Assembly: GCA_902788705.1 (NCBI GenBank)
Contig: CADALE010000006.1
Span: 124,001 to 188,000 of the forward strand
Source: an uncultured Coriobacteriaceae bacterium
GTDB taxonomy: Bacteria; Actinomycetota; Coriobacteriia; Coriobacteriales; Atopobiaceae
DNA: 64,000 nt
Reading direction: 5' to 3'
Shown here: piece by piece, positions 16,899-24,872 of the stretch
How positions within the stretch are numbered: position 1 is the stretch's first letter
How the letters are laid out: every line of letters begins with the position of its first letter
Made by a program: the position numbers and the translations under genes
The notes under the pieces: generated by a model
What the model was told of the DNA's origin: nothing
What the model saw: the letters and a program-made list of their open reading frames with translations, nothing else
The model's database searches: none

Positions 16899-19800
16899 AT
16901 GCTGGAGCTCAAGCACATTCGCAAGGCATATGTCACCGCTGGCTTCACCCAGGTGGCGCTTGACGACGTGAGCGTGTCCTTCCGCGACAACGAGTTCGTG
17001 GCGGTGCTGGGGGCGTCCGGCTCGGGCAAGACCACCATGCTCAACATCCTGGGTGGCCTCGACCACGCCGACTCGGGCGACATCGTGGTGAGCGGCATCT
17101 CTACGAAGGACTATTCCGACAAGGATTGGGACACCTACCGCAACCACCGCATCGGCTTCATCTTCCAGAGCTACAACCTGATTCCTCATCAGAGCGTGCT
17201 GTCCAACGTGGAACTGGCGCTTACGTTGGCAGGCGTGAGCAAGTCCGAGCGCACGCAGCGCGCGCGGGCGGCACTTGAGCGCGTGGGTCTGGGCGAGCAC
17301 GTGTCCAAGCGCCCGAGCCAGCTCTCGGGAGGCCAGATGCAGCGCGTGGCCATCGCCCGCGCCCTCGTGAACGACCCCGAGATCGTGCTGGCCGACGAGC
17401 CTACCGGTGCCCTGGACACCGAGACCGGCCTTCAGGTGATGGACCTGCTGAAGGAGATTGCCGAGGAGCGCCTGGTGATCATGGTCACGCACAACCCCGA
17501 CCTTGCCGAGCAGTACGCGACGAGGATCGTGCGCCTCAAGGACGGCAGGATCATCGACGACACCGACCCCATCATGTTAGTGCCTGCCGGGACCCCAGAG
17601 CCCCCCACGGCCGACCCCCACGCCCAATTGAGCGATTCCGTGTCCTTCCGCGAGGAAGGACACGGAGAGCCTGCGCCAGCCAGCGAAGCTGGCGAGGCGC
17701 CGCGTGCCCCCGCCGCATCCGTAGGCGACATCCCGAAGGCTGAGCCGAAGGATGCAGCGGGGGCACGTGGCGCGCGGGCGACGACGCCCAAGCGCCACGC
17801 CTCCATGTCCTTCCTCACGGCGCTCAACCTTTCGTTCAACAACCTCATGACCAAGAAGGGCCGCACCTTCATGACGGCCTTCGCGGGCTCCATCGGCATC
17901 ATCGGCATCGCGGCCATCCTGGCCCTGTCCAACGGCGTGAACGACTACATTGCCCGCACCGAGGAGCAGGCACTGTCGTCCTACCCGCTTACCATCACCA
18001 AGAGCAGCTTCGACCTGGCCAGCCTCATGATGGCGGGCACGGGCGACGAGCCCGAGGAGGCTGAGCTGGAGGCCGAGGGGGCTGACGCCCAGGCCGAGGC
18101 CGAGGACGCCAACGAAGGCGCCGGGCAGGAGGTCGAGGGCGAGCAGGAGCTTGACACGGCCGCGCCCATCCCCGAGTACATGATCATGTCCGACCTGTTC
18201 GCACAGGTGAAAAGCAATGACTTGGGCAAGTTCAAGGCGTTTCTGGAGAGCGGCGACTCGGGCATCGAGCCCTACGTGAGCACCATCCAGTACTCCTACG
18301 GGCTGACGCCGCTCATCTATCGCTCCGACACCACCGACGGCGTGGTGCAGCTGAACCCCTCAAAGATGGGGCAGACCATGACCAATGGCGTGGCCGGCTC
18401 GGCCCTGCTGGGTGGCCAGACCGCCACGGTGTTTCAGGAGCTTCCCGACGACCAGCGCCTCCTGGACAAGCAGATGGAGGTGGCGGTGGGCCGCTGGCCC
18501 GAGGCCTATGACGAGTGCGTGCTGGTAACCACCCGGGGCGGCTGGCTGTCCGACTTCACCCTGTACAGCCTGGGCATCCACGACCCCAAGGCCATGGAGA
18601 AGATGACCAACCAGGCGCTTTCCGGCGAGGAGGTGGAGGTGCCCGAGGTGGAGAGCACCTTTAGCATCGACGACGCGATGGGCCTCACCTTCAAGGTGGT
18701 GCCTGCCACCGACCTGTACCGCAAGAACGAGGAGCAGGGCACCTGGACCGACATGTCCACCGACAAGGACTTCCTGAAGGACCTTGTGGACGGAGCGCTC
18801 GAGATCAAGGTGGTGGGCGTGGTGCACCGTGCGGAGGACGCCAACTCCAGCATGCTGTCGGAGGGCATTGCCTACTCGCCGCTGCTTACCGCCTACCTTA
18901 TGGACGCCGCGCAGGACGCGCAGATCGTGCGCGAGCAGAAGGCAAGCCCCGAAACCGACGTGTTCACCGGCAGGACCTTCGAGGAGCTGCAGAACGACGA
19001 GAAGAACGAGTTTGACTTCGAGTCGATGTTCAGCGTCGACGAGGAGGCGCTCGAGGCGGCCTTCTCGTTTGACACGAGCGCGCTCTCGGGCTTTGGCCAG
19101 GGCATCGACCTGTCGGGCGTGGACCTTGGATCGGCCATGGAGGGCCTCGACGCCTCGCAGCTGTCCATCGACCCAAGTGCGTTCTCGGGCATGCTGAGCG
19201 AGGAGACGCTGGCCCAGGTGATGGCCGGCGCGCCGCAGTTCACCCTTGACGGGACGGCCCTGTCGGTGGAGCAGCCCGAGCTGACCGATGAGCAGCAGAA
19301 GCTGCTTGACGACGCCAGCGAGGAGCTGTCCAGCGGCTTCATGGCGTGGTTCCTGCTGCCCAAGGAGGCGGGTGGCTACGGTGGCAGCCTGGCCGACCTT
19401 GCCGGTGGCAGCCTGGTCGAGCCCTTTGCCGCCTACCTGGCCACGCCGCCCGTGCAGGAGCTGCTTACCAAGCTGGGCACCGAGTTTGGCGGCGAGGTGG
19501 AGAAGGTGGTCAACGACGTGGTGCAGGGCTACCTCACCCAGCAGCTGGCACCCTACCTCAGCCAGGCGATGACCACCCTCATGACCAACGCCGCGCAGGT
19601 CATGGCCCAGCAGATGGCTACGCAGCTGCAGACGCAGATGGCGCAGGTTACCGGCCAGATTGGCACGCAGCTTTCCAACGCCATCGCCAGCCAGATGGCA
19701 GGCCAGATGTACGAGCTGGAGTACGCGCTGCAGAATGCCTTCTCGGTGGATGCGGACGCCTTCGCCAACGCCATCCAGTTCAACATGACGCAGGAGGACC

Positions 19801-20462
19801 TCACGTCGCTGCTCAGCAACTACATGAACGCCGACGAGCTCACCTACTCGGCCAACCTCAAGAAGCTGGGGTACGCCTCGCAGGCTGAGCCCGAGTCCAT
19901 CAGCATCTATCCCAAGGACTTCCCGTCAAAGGAGGCCGTGCTGGGCATCATCGACTCGTACAACGACCGCATGGAGGCCGCTGGCGACGAGGACTCCGCC
20001 ATCCAGTACTCCGACTTCGCGGGCGTGCTGATGGGGTCGGTGACCGACATCGTGAACACCATCTCGCTCGTGCTGATTGCGTTCGTGTCCATCTCGCTGG
20101 TAGTGAGCTCCATCATGATCAGCATCATCACCTACATCTCGGTGCTGGAGCGCAAGAAGGAGATCGGCATCCTGCGTGCCATGGGCGCGTCGAAGCTGAA
20201 CGTGGCCAACATCTTCAACGCCGAGACGGTCATAGAGGGGTTCTTTGCGGGCGTGCTGGCCATCGCGGTGGTGTACGCCGCCTCGGTGCCCGTGAACGCC
20301 TACATTCTGGAGACGCGCAACGTGGCCAACATCATGCAGCTGCCGTGGGACAACGCGCTGACGCTCATCGCGGTGTCGGTGGTGCTTACGCTGGTGGCAG
20401 GCCTGATTCCGTCGTCGGCTGCGGCGCGGCGCGACCCGGTGGAGGCGCTGCGCAGCGAGTAG
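16899..20462 (+). CDS. MacB-like ABC transporter, fused ATPase and FtsX-type permease
   Basis: A 1187-residue fusion. Residues about 1-225 form a LolD/MacB-type ATPase (Walker [10 protein letters not shown], signature [15 protein letters not shown], Walker [13 protein letters not shown]). Residues about 230-300 are a low-complexity Ala/Pro/Glu linker encoded by palindromes. Residues 323-347 are the first membrane helix. About 690 residues outside the membrane follow, rich in Gln/Ala/Asp, and then three membrane helices (about 1045-1175) with the FtsX signature [15 protein letters not shown]. Ordinary MacB permeases have a much smaller outer domain of about 200 residues. The family uses ATP to drive extracytoplasmic movements (efflux, lipoprotein handling, signalling) rather than simple transport. 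The ATG at 16899 has AGAAGG upstream. Confidence 0.9.
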   Translation: MLELKHIRKAYVTAGFTQVALDDVSVSFRDNEFVAVLGASGSGKTTMLNILGGLDHADSGDIVVSGISTKDYSDKDWDTYRNHRIGFIFQSYNLIPHQSVLSNVELALTLAGVSKSERTQRARAALERVGLGEHVSKRPSQLSGGQMQRVAIARALVNDPEIVLADEPTGALDTETGLQVMDLLKEIAEERLVIMVTHNPDLAEQYATRIVRLKDGRIIDDTDPIMLVPAGTPEPPTADPHAQLSDSVSFREEGHGEPAPASEAGEAPRAPAASVGDIPKAEPKDAAGARGARATTPKRHASMSFLTALNLSFNNLMTKKGRTFMTAFAGSIGIIGIAAILALSNGVNDYIARTEEQALSSYPLTITKSSFDLASLMMAGTGDEPEEAELEAEGADAQAEAEDANEGAGQEVEGEQELDTAAPIPEYMIMSDLFAQVKSNDLGKFKAFLESGDSGIEPYVSTIQYSYGLTPLIYRSDTTDGVVQLNPSKMGQTMTNGVAGSALLGGQTATVFQELPDDQRLLDKQMEVAVGRWPEAYDECVLVTTRGGWLSDFTLYSLGIHDPKAMEKMTNQALSGEEVEVPEVESTFSIDDAMGLTFKVVPATDLYRKNEEQGTWTDMSTDKDFLKDLVDGALEIKVVGVVHRAEDANSSMLSEGIAYSPLLTAYLMDAAQDAQIVREQKASPETDVFTGRTFEELQNDEKNEFDFESMFSVDEEALEAAFSFDTSALSGFGQGIDLSGVDLGSAMEGLDASQLSIDPSAFSGMLSEETLAQVMAGAPQFTLDGTALSVEQPELTDEQQKLLDDASEELSSGFMAWFLLPKEAGGYGGSLADLAGGSLVEPFAAYLATPPVQELLTKLGTEFGGEVEKVVNDVVQGYLTQQLAPYLSQAMTTLMTNAAQVMAQQMATQLQTQMAQVTGQIGTQLSNAIASQMAGQMYELEYALQNAFSVDADAFANAIQFNMTQEDLTSLLSNYMNADELTYSANLKKLGYASQAEPESISIYPKDFPSKEAVLGIIDSYNDRMEAAGDEDSAIQYSDFAGVLMGSVTDIVNTISLVLIAFVSISLVVSSIMISIITYISVLERKKEIGILRAMGASKLNVANIFNAETVIEGFFAGVLAIAVVYAASVPVNAYILETRNVANIMQLPWDNALTLIAVSVVLTLVAGLIPSSAAARRDPVEALRSE
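17637..17766. repeat. Cluster of palindromes inside the ABC transporter linker
   Basis: Three dyads sit side by side in coding DNA. TCCGTGTCCTTCC (17637-17649) pairs with 17654-17666, a perfect 13 bp stem with a GCGA loop. GCCAGC-GAA-GCTGGC lies at 17679-17693. GTGCCCCCGC (17704-17713) plus GCATCC (17715-17720) pair with GGATGC (17750-17755) plus GCGGGGGCAC (17757-17766). The reading frame stays open through all of them and encodes a Glu/Ala/Pro-rich linker. The structure looks like an in-frame insertion of a REP/BIME-like element. Confidence 0.75.
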
Positions 20463-20482
20463 CGCGCAACCCGGGGGCCAAA

Positions 20483-20520
20483 GGGGATGCCAAGGGGGGC
20501 GGCTCCCTTTCGACATCCCT
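20483..20520. terminator. Bidirectional terminator between convergent genes
   Basis: GGGATG (20484-20489) pairs with CATCCC (20514-20519), and AAGGG (20492-20496) pairs with CCCTT (20505-20509). Together they give a two-part hairpin between the ABC transporter stop and the stop of the small minus-strand gene. Confidence 0.55.
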
Positions 20521-20529
20521 CGCGTGACG

Positions 20530-20712
20530 CTAGTGGTCGTGGCGTGCCAGCGCCTTGCGCTCCTCCTCGGCCAGCGCCTCGCGGAAGCCTTTCAGGGGGT
20601 CGAAGGGGATGAAGATCTTCGCACGGTCGGAGAGGGCCATGCGCGGGTGCCCATAGTGAAGGTCGAGCGGCTTGGGGCCAAGCTCCTCGAGCGGCTGTTG
20701 GTCAGTTGCCAC
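20530..20712 (-). CDS. Small protein coupled to the Y-family polymerase gene
   Basis: About 60 residues, with a conserved-looking stretch RAKIFIPFDPLKGFREALAEEERK. Short proteins with this RAKIFxPFDxLKGFREAL pattern commonly follow UvrX/UmuC-type polymerase genes in Clostridia and related bacteria; their role is unknown. Two starts are possible: GTG at 20712, spaced 8 nt from GGGGG, or TTG at 20727. The former is preferred. Either overlaps the end of the polymerase gene, so the two are translationally coupled. Confidence 0.75.
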   Translation of the reverse strand: MATDQQPLEELGPKPLDLHYGHPRMALSDRAKIFIPFDPLKGFREALAEEERKALARHDH

Positions 20713-22066
20713 TGCGATGGCCCCCAATCTGTGCGTTGCGCTCGCGCGCCGTTGCCTCGGGCATGAGGTCCATGGCCCTCAGCAGCGAGTTCTTGCCAAA
20801 CTTTGCGCGTACCGCATTCACGGCCTCCTGCCGCCTGCGCTCGCGTTCCTCGGCCTCGGGGTTGGAGAAGAGGCTTTGCTGCAGGCCCTGGGCGTCCTCG
20901 TCCGTCACGTCGCCAAGCGAGACCATCAGGCGGTGGATGGGCTGGTGGCGCACCTCCACGCGGTCGAACAGCCTTACGAGCTCGTCGATGATGGTGGCAC
21001 GCGACGAGGTGGGCACCACGAAGGTGACGCCGCCGTGCTCGAACGTCTCGCCGAAGCGCCAGTAGTAGCCATGCTGTCCCGCTGGGGCCGACTGCATCTC
21101 CGCGCGCACGGCGGCGCGCAGCTCGGGCGAAGCCGAGTAGCCCAGGGCGAGGGAGAGCGACTTTGCCACGAGGCGTTGGGACACCAGCTCGAGCACGAGC
21201 GCATCGACCATCTCCTTGGCGATGAGCAGCGCGTCGTTGTGGTCCACGTCGTGGCCGAGCACCTGCGCGGTCGAAAGGGAGTGGGCGCGCGAACGGTAGG
21301 CCTTGATGTCGGAGATGCGCACGGGCTCGATGCCCCAGGCGTGGTCGATGAGGATCTCGGCGTCGATGCCAAAGGCCTTGAAGAGCGGCTCGGTGGGGGA
21401 GAGGGCCACCTGGCCCATGGTATGCAGGCCCATCTCGGCAAGGCGCCGGGCGGTGCCCGGCCCCACGTGCCAGAAGTCGGTGATGGGCTGGTGCGCCCAG
21501 AGCGTGGCGCGGTAGGACTGCTCGTCAAGCTGGCCAAAGAAGTCGGCCGCATGCTTGGCCGTGATGTCCAGCGCCACTTTGGCAAGGAAGAGGTTAGTGC
21601 CCAGGCCGCAGGTGGCGGGGATGCCCGTGGTGGCCGTCACGTCCGCCCGGATGCGCTCGCCCAGCTCGCGAGCCGAGCAGCCGTACAGGTCGAGGTAGGG
21701 CGTCACGCCCATGAAGGCCTCGTCGATGGAGTACACGTGGATGTCGTCGGGTGAGAGCCACCGCAGGTACACGCCATAGATCTCGGCCGACTTCTCGATG
21801 TAGCGGGCCATGCGCGGCGGAGCCACCACGGTCTGCGCGCGCAGGCTTTGGGGCACTTCGAAGAGGCGGCAGCGGTTGCGCACGCCCTGGGCCTTGAGCG
21901 CAGGCGACACGGCAAGGCAGATGGTCTTGTCGGTGCGCGACTCGTCGGCCACCACGAGGTTGGTGGTCAGCGGGTCAAGATGGCGGTCTACGCACTCGAC
22001 CGAGGCGTAGAAGCTCTTGAGGTCGATGCAGAGGTAGCTGCGTTGGATGTCGTCATGGGTTTCCAT
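20702..22066 (-). CDS. Y-family DNA polymerase (UmuC/UvrX-like)
   Basis: A 454-residue translesion polymerase. The palm contains CIDLKSFYASVEC (about 13-25) and YSIDEAF (about 112-118), which supply the three catalytic acids. TCGLGTNLFLAKVALD and the helix-hairpin-helix region WHVGPGTARRLAEMG follow, then the little finger domain. The C-terminal 50 residues are highly charged. It would copy damaged DNA under SOS conditions. The ATG at 22066 lies only 7 nt after a TACAAT box with no ribosome site, which suggests a leaderless message. A LexA-like dyad overlaps this promoter. A small coupled gene follows. Confidence 0.92.
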   Translation of the reverse strand: METHDDIQRSYLCIDLKSFYASVECVDRHLDPLTTNLVVADESRTDKTICLAVSPALKAQGVRNRCRLFEVPQSLRAQTVVAPPRMARYIEKSAEIYGVYLRWLSPDDIHVYSIDEAFMGVTPYLDLYGCSARELGERIRADVTATTGIPATCGLGTNLFLAKVALDITAKHAADFFGQLDEQSYRATLWAHQPITDFWHVGPGTARRLAEMGLHTMGQVALSPTEPLFKAFGIDAEILIDHAWGIEPVRISDIKAYRSRAHSLSTAQVLGHDVDHNDALLIAKEMVDALVLELVSQRLVAKSLSLALGYSASPELRAAVRAEMQSAPAGQHGYYWRFGETFEHGGVTFVVPTSSRATIIDELVRLFDRVEVRHQPIHRLMVSLGDVTDEDAQGLQQSLFSNPEAEERERRRQEAVNAVRAKFGKNSLLRAMDLMPEATARERNAQIGGHRSGN

Positions 22067-22067
22067 G

Positions 22068-22084
22068 CGAACAATTGTACCATA
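22068..22084 (-). promoter_or_regulatory. Leaderless promoter with LexA-like box for the Y-family polymerase
   Basis: On the minus strand TATGGTACAAT (22084-22074) is an extended -10, followed by TGTTCGC and then the ATG, so transcription would start at or next to the start codon. Read on the plus strand, CGAACAATTGTACC (22068-22081) matches the Gram-positive LexA box CGAAC-N4-GTTYC in the left half and partly in the right half. Repressor bound there would cover the -10 and start site. Confidence 0.55.
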
Positions 22085-22264
22085 CTGGGACGTCGCGCAG
22101 CCGCGAGGCGTCTGCGTACCTATGCTGCCCGTACTTTGCAGACTATATCAAGAAATAAACTAAGCCACTAGAGGCCGAATAACGCCCGATGTGAGGTACC
22201 TAGGGCATATAAGACCTCATGTCCCCCACGTTGCCTTGCGTGTAAGGCGGTCGGGGGGAGAAAG

Positions 22265-22338
22265 CGGTCGTACATCCGTGACGTTTCCCGTACAAAACCG
22301 CAGGATTCAAAACACGAAACGTCACGGATGTACGACCG
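22265..22338. repeat. 74 bp element with 23 bp perfect inverted arms
   Basis: Bases 22265-22287 are exactly complementary to 22316-22338 (23 bp), starting CGGTCGTACATCC and ending GACGTTTC on the left arm. The 28 nt loop contains AAAACCGCAGG, which is also the mid-element core of repeat copy 3 (and, as CCTGCGGTT, of copies 1 and 2). The element lies alone in the 376 bp gap 22067-22443, which holds no gene. Confidence 0.85.
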
Positions 22339-22443
22339 AAAACGACAGATGTGCCGTCACTGGGCGGGCATGTGCCGTTCGGGCCCTGCTAACGGGGCGT
22401 GAGCCTCAAAGAAGCGGCCCATCAGGGGCTCCGCAACCACCTT

Positions 22444-23025
22444 TTAGGCGTGGTACACGATGGCTTGGGCAATGCGGTCGGCTTCCGCGCGGCCGCGTAT
22501 CTGGGCCACCAGCTCGAGGCCGAAGTCGATGGCGGTGCCCATGCCGCGACTCGTGGTAATGCAGCCGTCCACCACCACGGGGCCCTCGGTGAGCACGGCG
22601 CCGTGCTCCTCCAGCACCGGCGTCTGCCCGGGGTAGCAGGTGGCCTTGCGTCCCGCAAGCAGCCCAAGGCGCGCAAGCACGGTCGGCGCCGCGCAGATGG
22701 CTGCCACGGGCAGGCAACCCCTCACGCGCCGGACAAGCTCGTCTTCCAGCGGCTTGCAGGCGCCCAGGTTGGTGGTGCCGGGCATGCCTCCGGGCAGCAC
22801 CACCAGCGTGTAGTCGTCAAAACTGAAGCCCTCGTCAAAGATGGTGCGGTCGCACACGATGGTTACGCCGTGGGATGAGGTGACCGTGCGCTCGGGGGCT
22901 ATCGACACCGTGTCGCAGGCGATGCCAGCACGAAACAGCAGGTCTACGACGGTGAGTCCCTCGATCTCCTCGAGTCCCTCGGCAATCATGACGGCAACGC
23001 GGGCCTGGTTGGTGTCGGTGTGCAT
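22444..23025 (-). CDS. DJ-1/PfpI family protein
   Basis: A 193-residue single-domain protein of the DJ-1/ThiJ/PfpI superfamily. VAVMIAEGLEEIEGLTVVDLLFRAG opens the fold; VLPGGMPGTTNL and the nucleophile-elbow cysteine in VAAICAAPTVLARLGLL follow. The EEIE glutamate and the Cys are the usual pair. Close relatives act as deglycase/chaperone-like stress proteins or thiamine-pathway-associated proteins; the exact role is unclear. The ATG at 23025 has AAGGAG 7 nt upstream; the frame continues upstream without meaning. It is divergent from a GntR regulator gene. Confidence 0.9.
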   Translation of the reverse strand: MHTDTNQARVAVMIAEGLEEIEGLTVVDLLFRAGIACDTVSIAPERTVTSSHGVTIVCDRTIFDEGFSFDDYTLVVLPGGMPGTTNLGACKPLEDELVRRVRGCLPVAAICAAPTVLARLGLLAGRKATCYPGQTPVLEEHGAVLTEGPVVVDGCITTSRGMGTAIDFGLELVAQIRGRAEADRIAQAIVYHA

Positions 23026-23129
23026 GGATGCGCTCCTTTCGCAATACCTGCTGCTACAAAACGCCTTGGATGTGCACGGCCCTGTGATTCTTCGGTTAGC
23101 CGCACATCGATAATGGATAGAGATTTGAT

Positions 23130-23139
23130 ACAGTACTGT
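23130..23139. promoter_or_regulatory. Small palindrome between the divergent DJ-1 and GntR genes
   Basis: ACAGTACTGT is a perfect 10 bp palindrome roughly midway in the 207 bp divergent intergenic region. It is a possible operator for the adjacent GntR-type regulator, but this rests on position alone. Confidence 0.3.
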
Positions 23140-23232
23140 GCTAATGAAGTATTGGGATATGCCGATGCCTACACTAATTAAAGCACTCGAGCGTGCGGGG
23201 TGCTTGGAGGATTCGCTAAGGGGGTTTGCCTG

Positions 23233-23964
23233 ATGAGGCTTGCGGAGGATTCGCTCATCCCGCTGTATGAGCAGGTGATGGCCGACATACGTCAGGGCAT
23301 CGAGGGCGGACACTACCATGCAGGGGAGAAGATCCCGTCCGAGTCAGAGCTCTCGGAGATGTATCAGGTAAGCCGCATCACGATCAGGCGCGCCATCGAG
23401 GAGCTTGCGTCGGAGGGCTTCCTTACCAAGCGTCAGGGCAAGGGCACCTACGTCAACCCCCCGAAGCTCAAGAAGAAGATCATGCAGCGCGGCCCGCTCC
23501 AGAGCCTCACCGAGCTCTGTGCCGAGTACGGGCGCGTGGCCGGTGCGCGAACGCTGGGGGTCTCCCGCATCAAGGCATGCGGCGAGCTGGCCAATAAGCT
23601 TGCACTCGAGGAGGGGGCCGAGGTCATCAGCGTGCGTCGCATCCGTACGGTTGACGGCAACCCCATGATCGAGGAGACCACGTTCTTTCCTGCCGACGAA
23701 TACGCGTTCATCGAGAACGAGGGCCTGGATGACGCTTCCATCTTCAGCACGTTTGCCCTTCACGACTGCCGCATGCCCGCACGCATGGTAAACGTCGAGG
23801 TTGAGATGGTCCGCGCCAACGCGAAGCTCTCTGAGGAGCTGCACGTAAGCCTGGGCGAGCCGATGTTCAGCGAGGTGGGCACCGTCGTCGACGAGCAGGG
23901 CGTTCCCGTGTTCGTGGGCAAGCTGCTGGTCTTGGCAAGCCAGTTTGGGTTCCGCATCCTCTAG
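23233..23964 (+). CDS. GntR-family regulator, HutC subfamily (UTRA domain)
   Basis: A 243-residue regulator. The N-terminal winged helix (about 1-75) has LYEQVMADIRQGIEGG, GEKIPSESELSEMYQVSRITIRRAIEEL and GKGTYV. The C-terminal UTRA ligand-binding domain (about 95-243) has EGAEVISVRRIRTVDGNPMIEETTFFP and LGEPMFSEVGTVVDEQGVPV. UTRA proteins usually sense sugar phosphates, amino acids or similar ligands. The ATG at 23233 is preferred over an upstream GTG at 23200; AAGGGGG lies 11 nt before it. A short near-duplication, GGAGGATTCGCT, occurs at 23206 and again inside the gene. A strong terminator follows. Confidence 0.88.
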   Translation: MRLAEDSLIPLYEQVMADIRQGIEGGHYHAGEKIPSESELSEMYQVSRITIRRAIEELASEGFLTKRQGKGTYVNPPKLKKKIMQRGPLQSLTELCAEYGRVAGARTLGVSRIKACGELANKLALEEGAEVISVRRIRTVDGNPMIEETTFFPADEYAFIENEGLDDASIFSTFALHDCRMPARMVNVEVEMVRANAKLSEELHVSLGEPMFSEVGTVVDEQGVPVFVGKLLVLASQFGFRIL

Positions 23965-23996
23965 CCAACCAATTGCCTGCCAAGCAAGGCTTCGTG

Positions 23997-24036
23997 GCCG
24001 CCCGAGCTGCACCCGACAGCTCGGGCGGCCCTTTTG
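23997..24036 (+). terminator. Strong intrinsic terminator after the GntR gene
   Basis: GCCGCCCGAGCTG (23997-24009) and CAGCTCGGGCGGC (24017-24029) form a perfect 13 bp stem with a 7 nt loop, followed by CTTTTG. It has all parts of a factor-independent terminator. Confidence 0.9.
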
Positions 24037-24167
24037 TGGCGGACATGCTCGGGGCAGAGCCGCCATCCTGCGGTCTGGGTTGGCCTAGCATTTCTGACGC
24101 CACATCCCCGCAGCTTCCCAATGCTTCCCTTTGGTTACAATAGGATGATGGCCGAGAGGGGGCGCGG

Positions 24168-24869
24168 GTGGCGTTTGTCGAGTTCAGGGACGTGTGCAAG
24201 ACCTACCATATGGGTGCGGTCGAGGTGCATGCCGTGGACGGCATGAGCTTCGAGGTGGAACGCGGCGAGCTGGTCATCATCGTGGGTCCCTCTGGTGCCG
24301 GCAAGACCACGGTGCTCAACATGCTGGGCGGCATGGACAGCGCCACGTCGGGAACCATCACCCTTGACGGACGCGAGGTGTCGGGCCTGAGCGAGCGCGA
24401 GCTTACCCTGTACCGCCGCCATGACATCGGCTTCGTGTTCCAGTTCTACAACCTGGTGCAAAACCTGACCGCCCTTGAGAACGTGGAGCTGGCAAGCCAG
24501 ATCTGCCGCGACCCGCTGCCAGCCGACCAAGTGCTGGCCCAGGTGGGTCTTGCGGATCGCATGGACAACTTTCCTGCGCAGCTCTCGGGTGGTGAGCAGC
24601 AGCGCGTCGCCATCGCCCGCGCGCTTGCCAAGAACCCCAAGCTGCTGCTGTGCGACGAGCCCACCGGCGCGCTTGACTACCGCACGGGCAAGCAGGTGCT
24701 GAAGCTGCTGCAGGACACCTGCCGCGACACGGGCCGCACCGTGGCCATCGTTACCCACAACATGGCCTTCACCCAGATCGCCAACCGCGTGATCGAGGTG
24801 CGCGAGGGCCGTGCCGAGCGAATCACGCTCAACGAGCATCCCTCGGACGCGCTCAGCGTGGAGTGGTAG
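24168..24869 (+). CDS. ABC transporter ATP-binding protein (LolD/MacB type)
   Basis: A 233-residue ATPase: Walker [10 protein letters not shown], signature [15 protein letters not shown], Walker [14 protein letters not shown]-loop TVAIVTHN. It belongs to the group that drives FtsX-type permeases and lies 3 bp before such a permease gene. The start is GTG 24168 behind GAGAGGGGG; an ATG at 24148 is out of frame. TACAAT at 24136-24141 may be the -10 box of this two-gene operon. Confidence 0.92.
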   Translation: MAFVEFRDVCKTYHMGAVEVHAVDGMSFEVERGELVIIVGPSGAGKTTVLNMLGGMDSATSGTITLDGREVSGLSERELTLYRRHDIGFVFQFYNLVQNLTALENVELASQICRDPLPADQVLAQVGLADRMDNFPAQLSGGEQQRVAIARALAKNPKLLLCDEPTGALDYRTGKQVLKLLQDTCRDTGRTVAIVTHNMAFTQIANRVIEVREGRAERITLNEHPSDALSVEW

Positions 24870-24872
24870 CCC

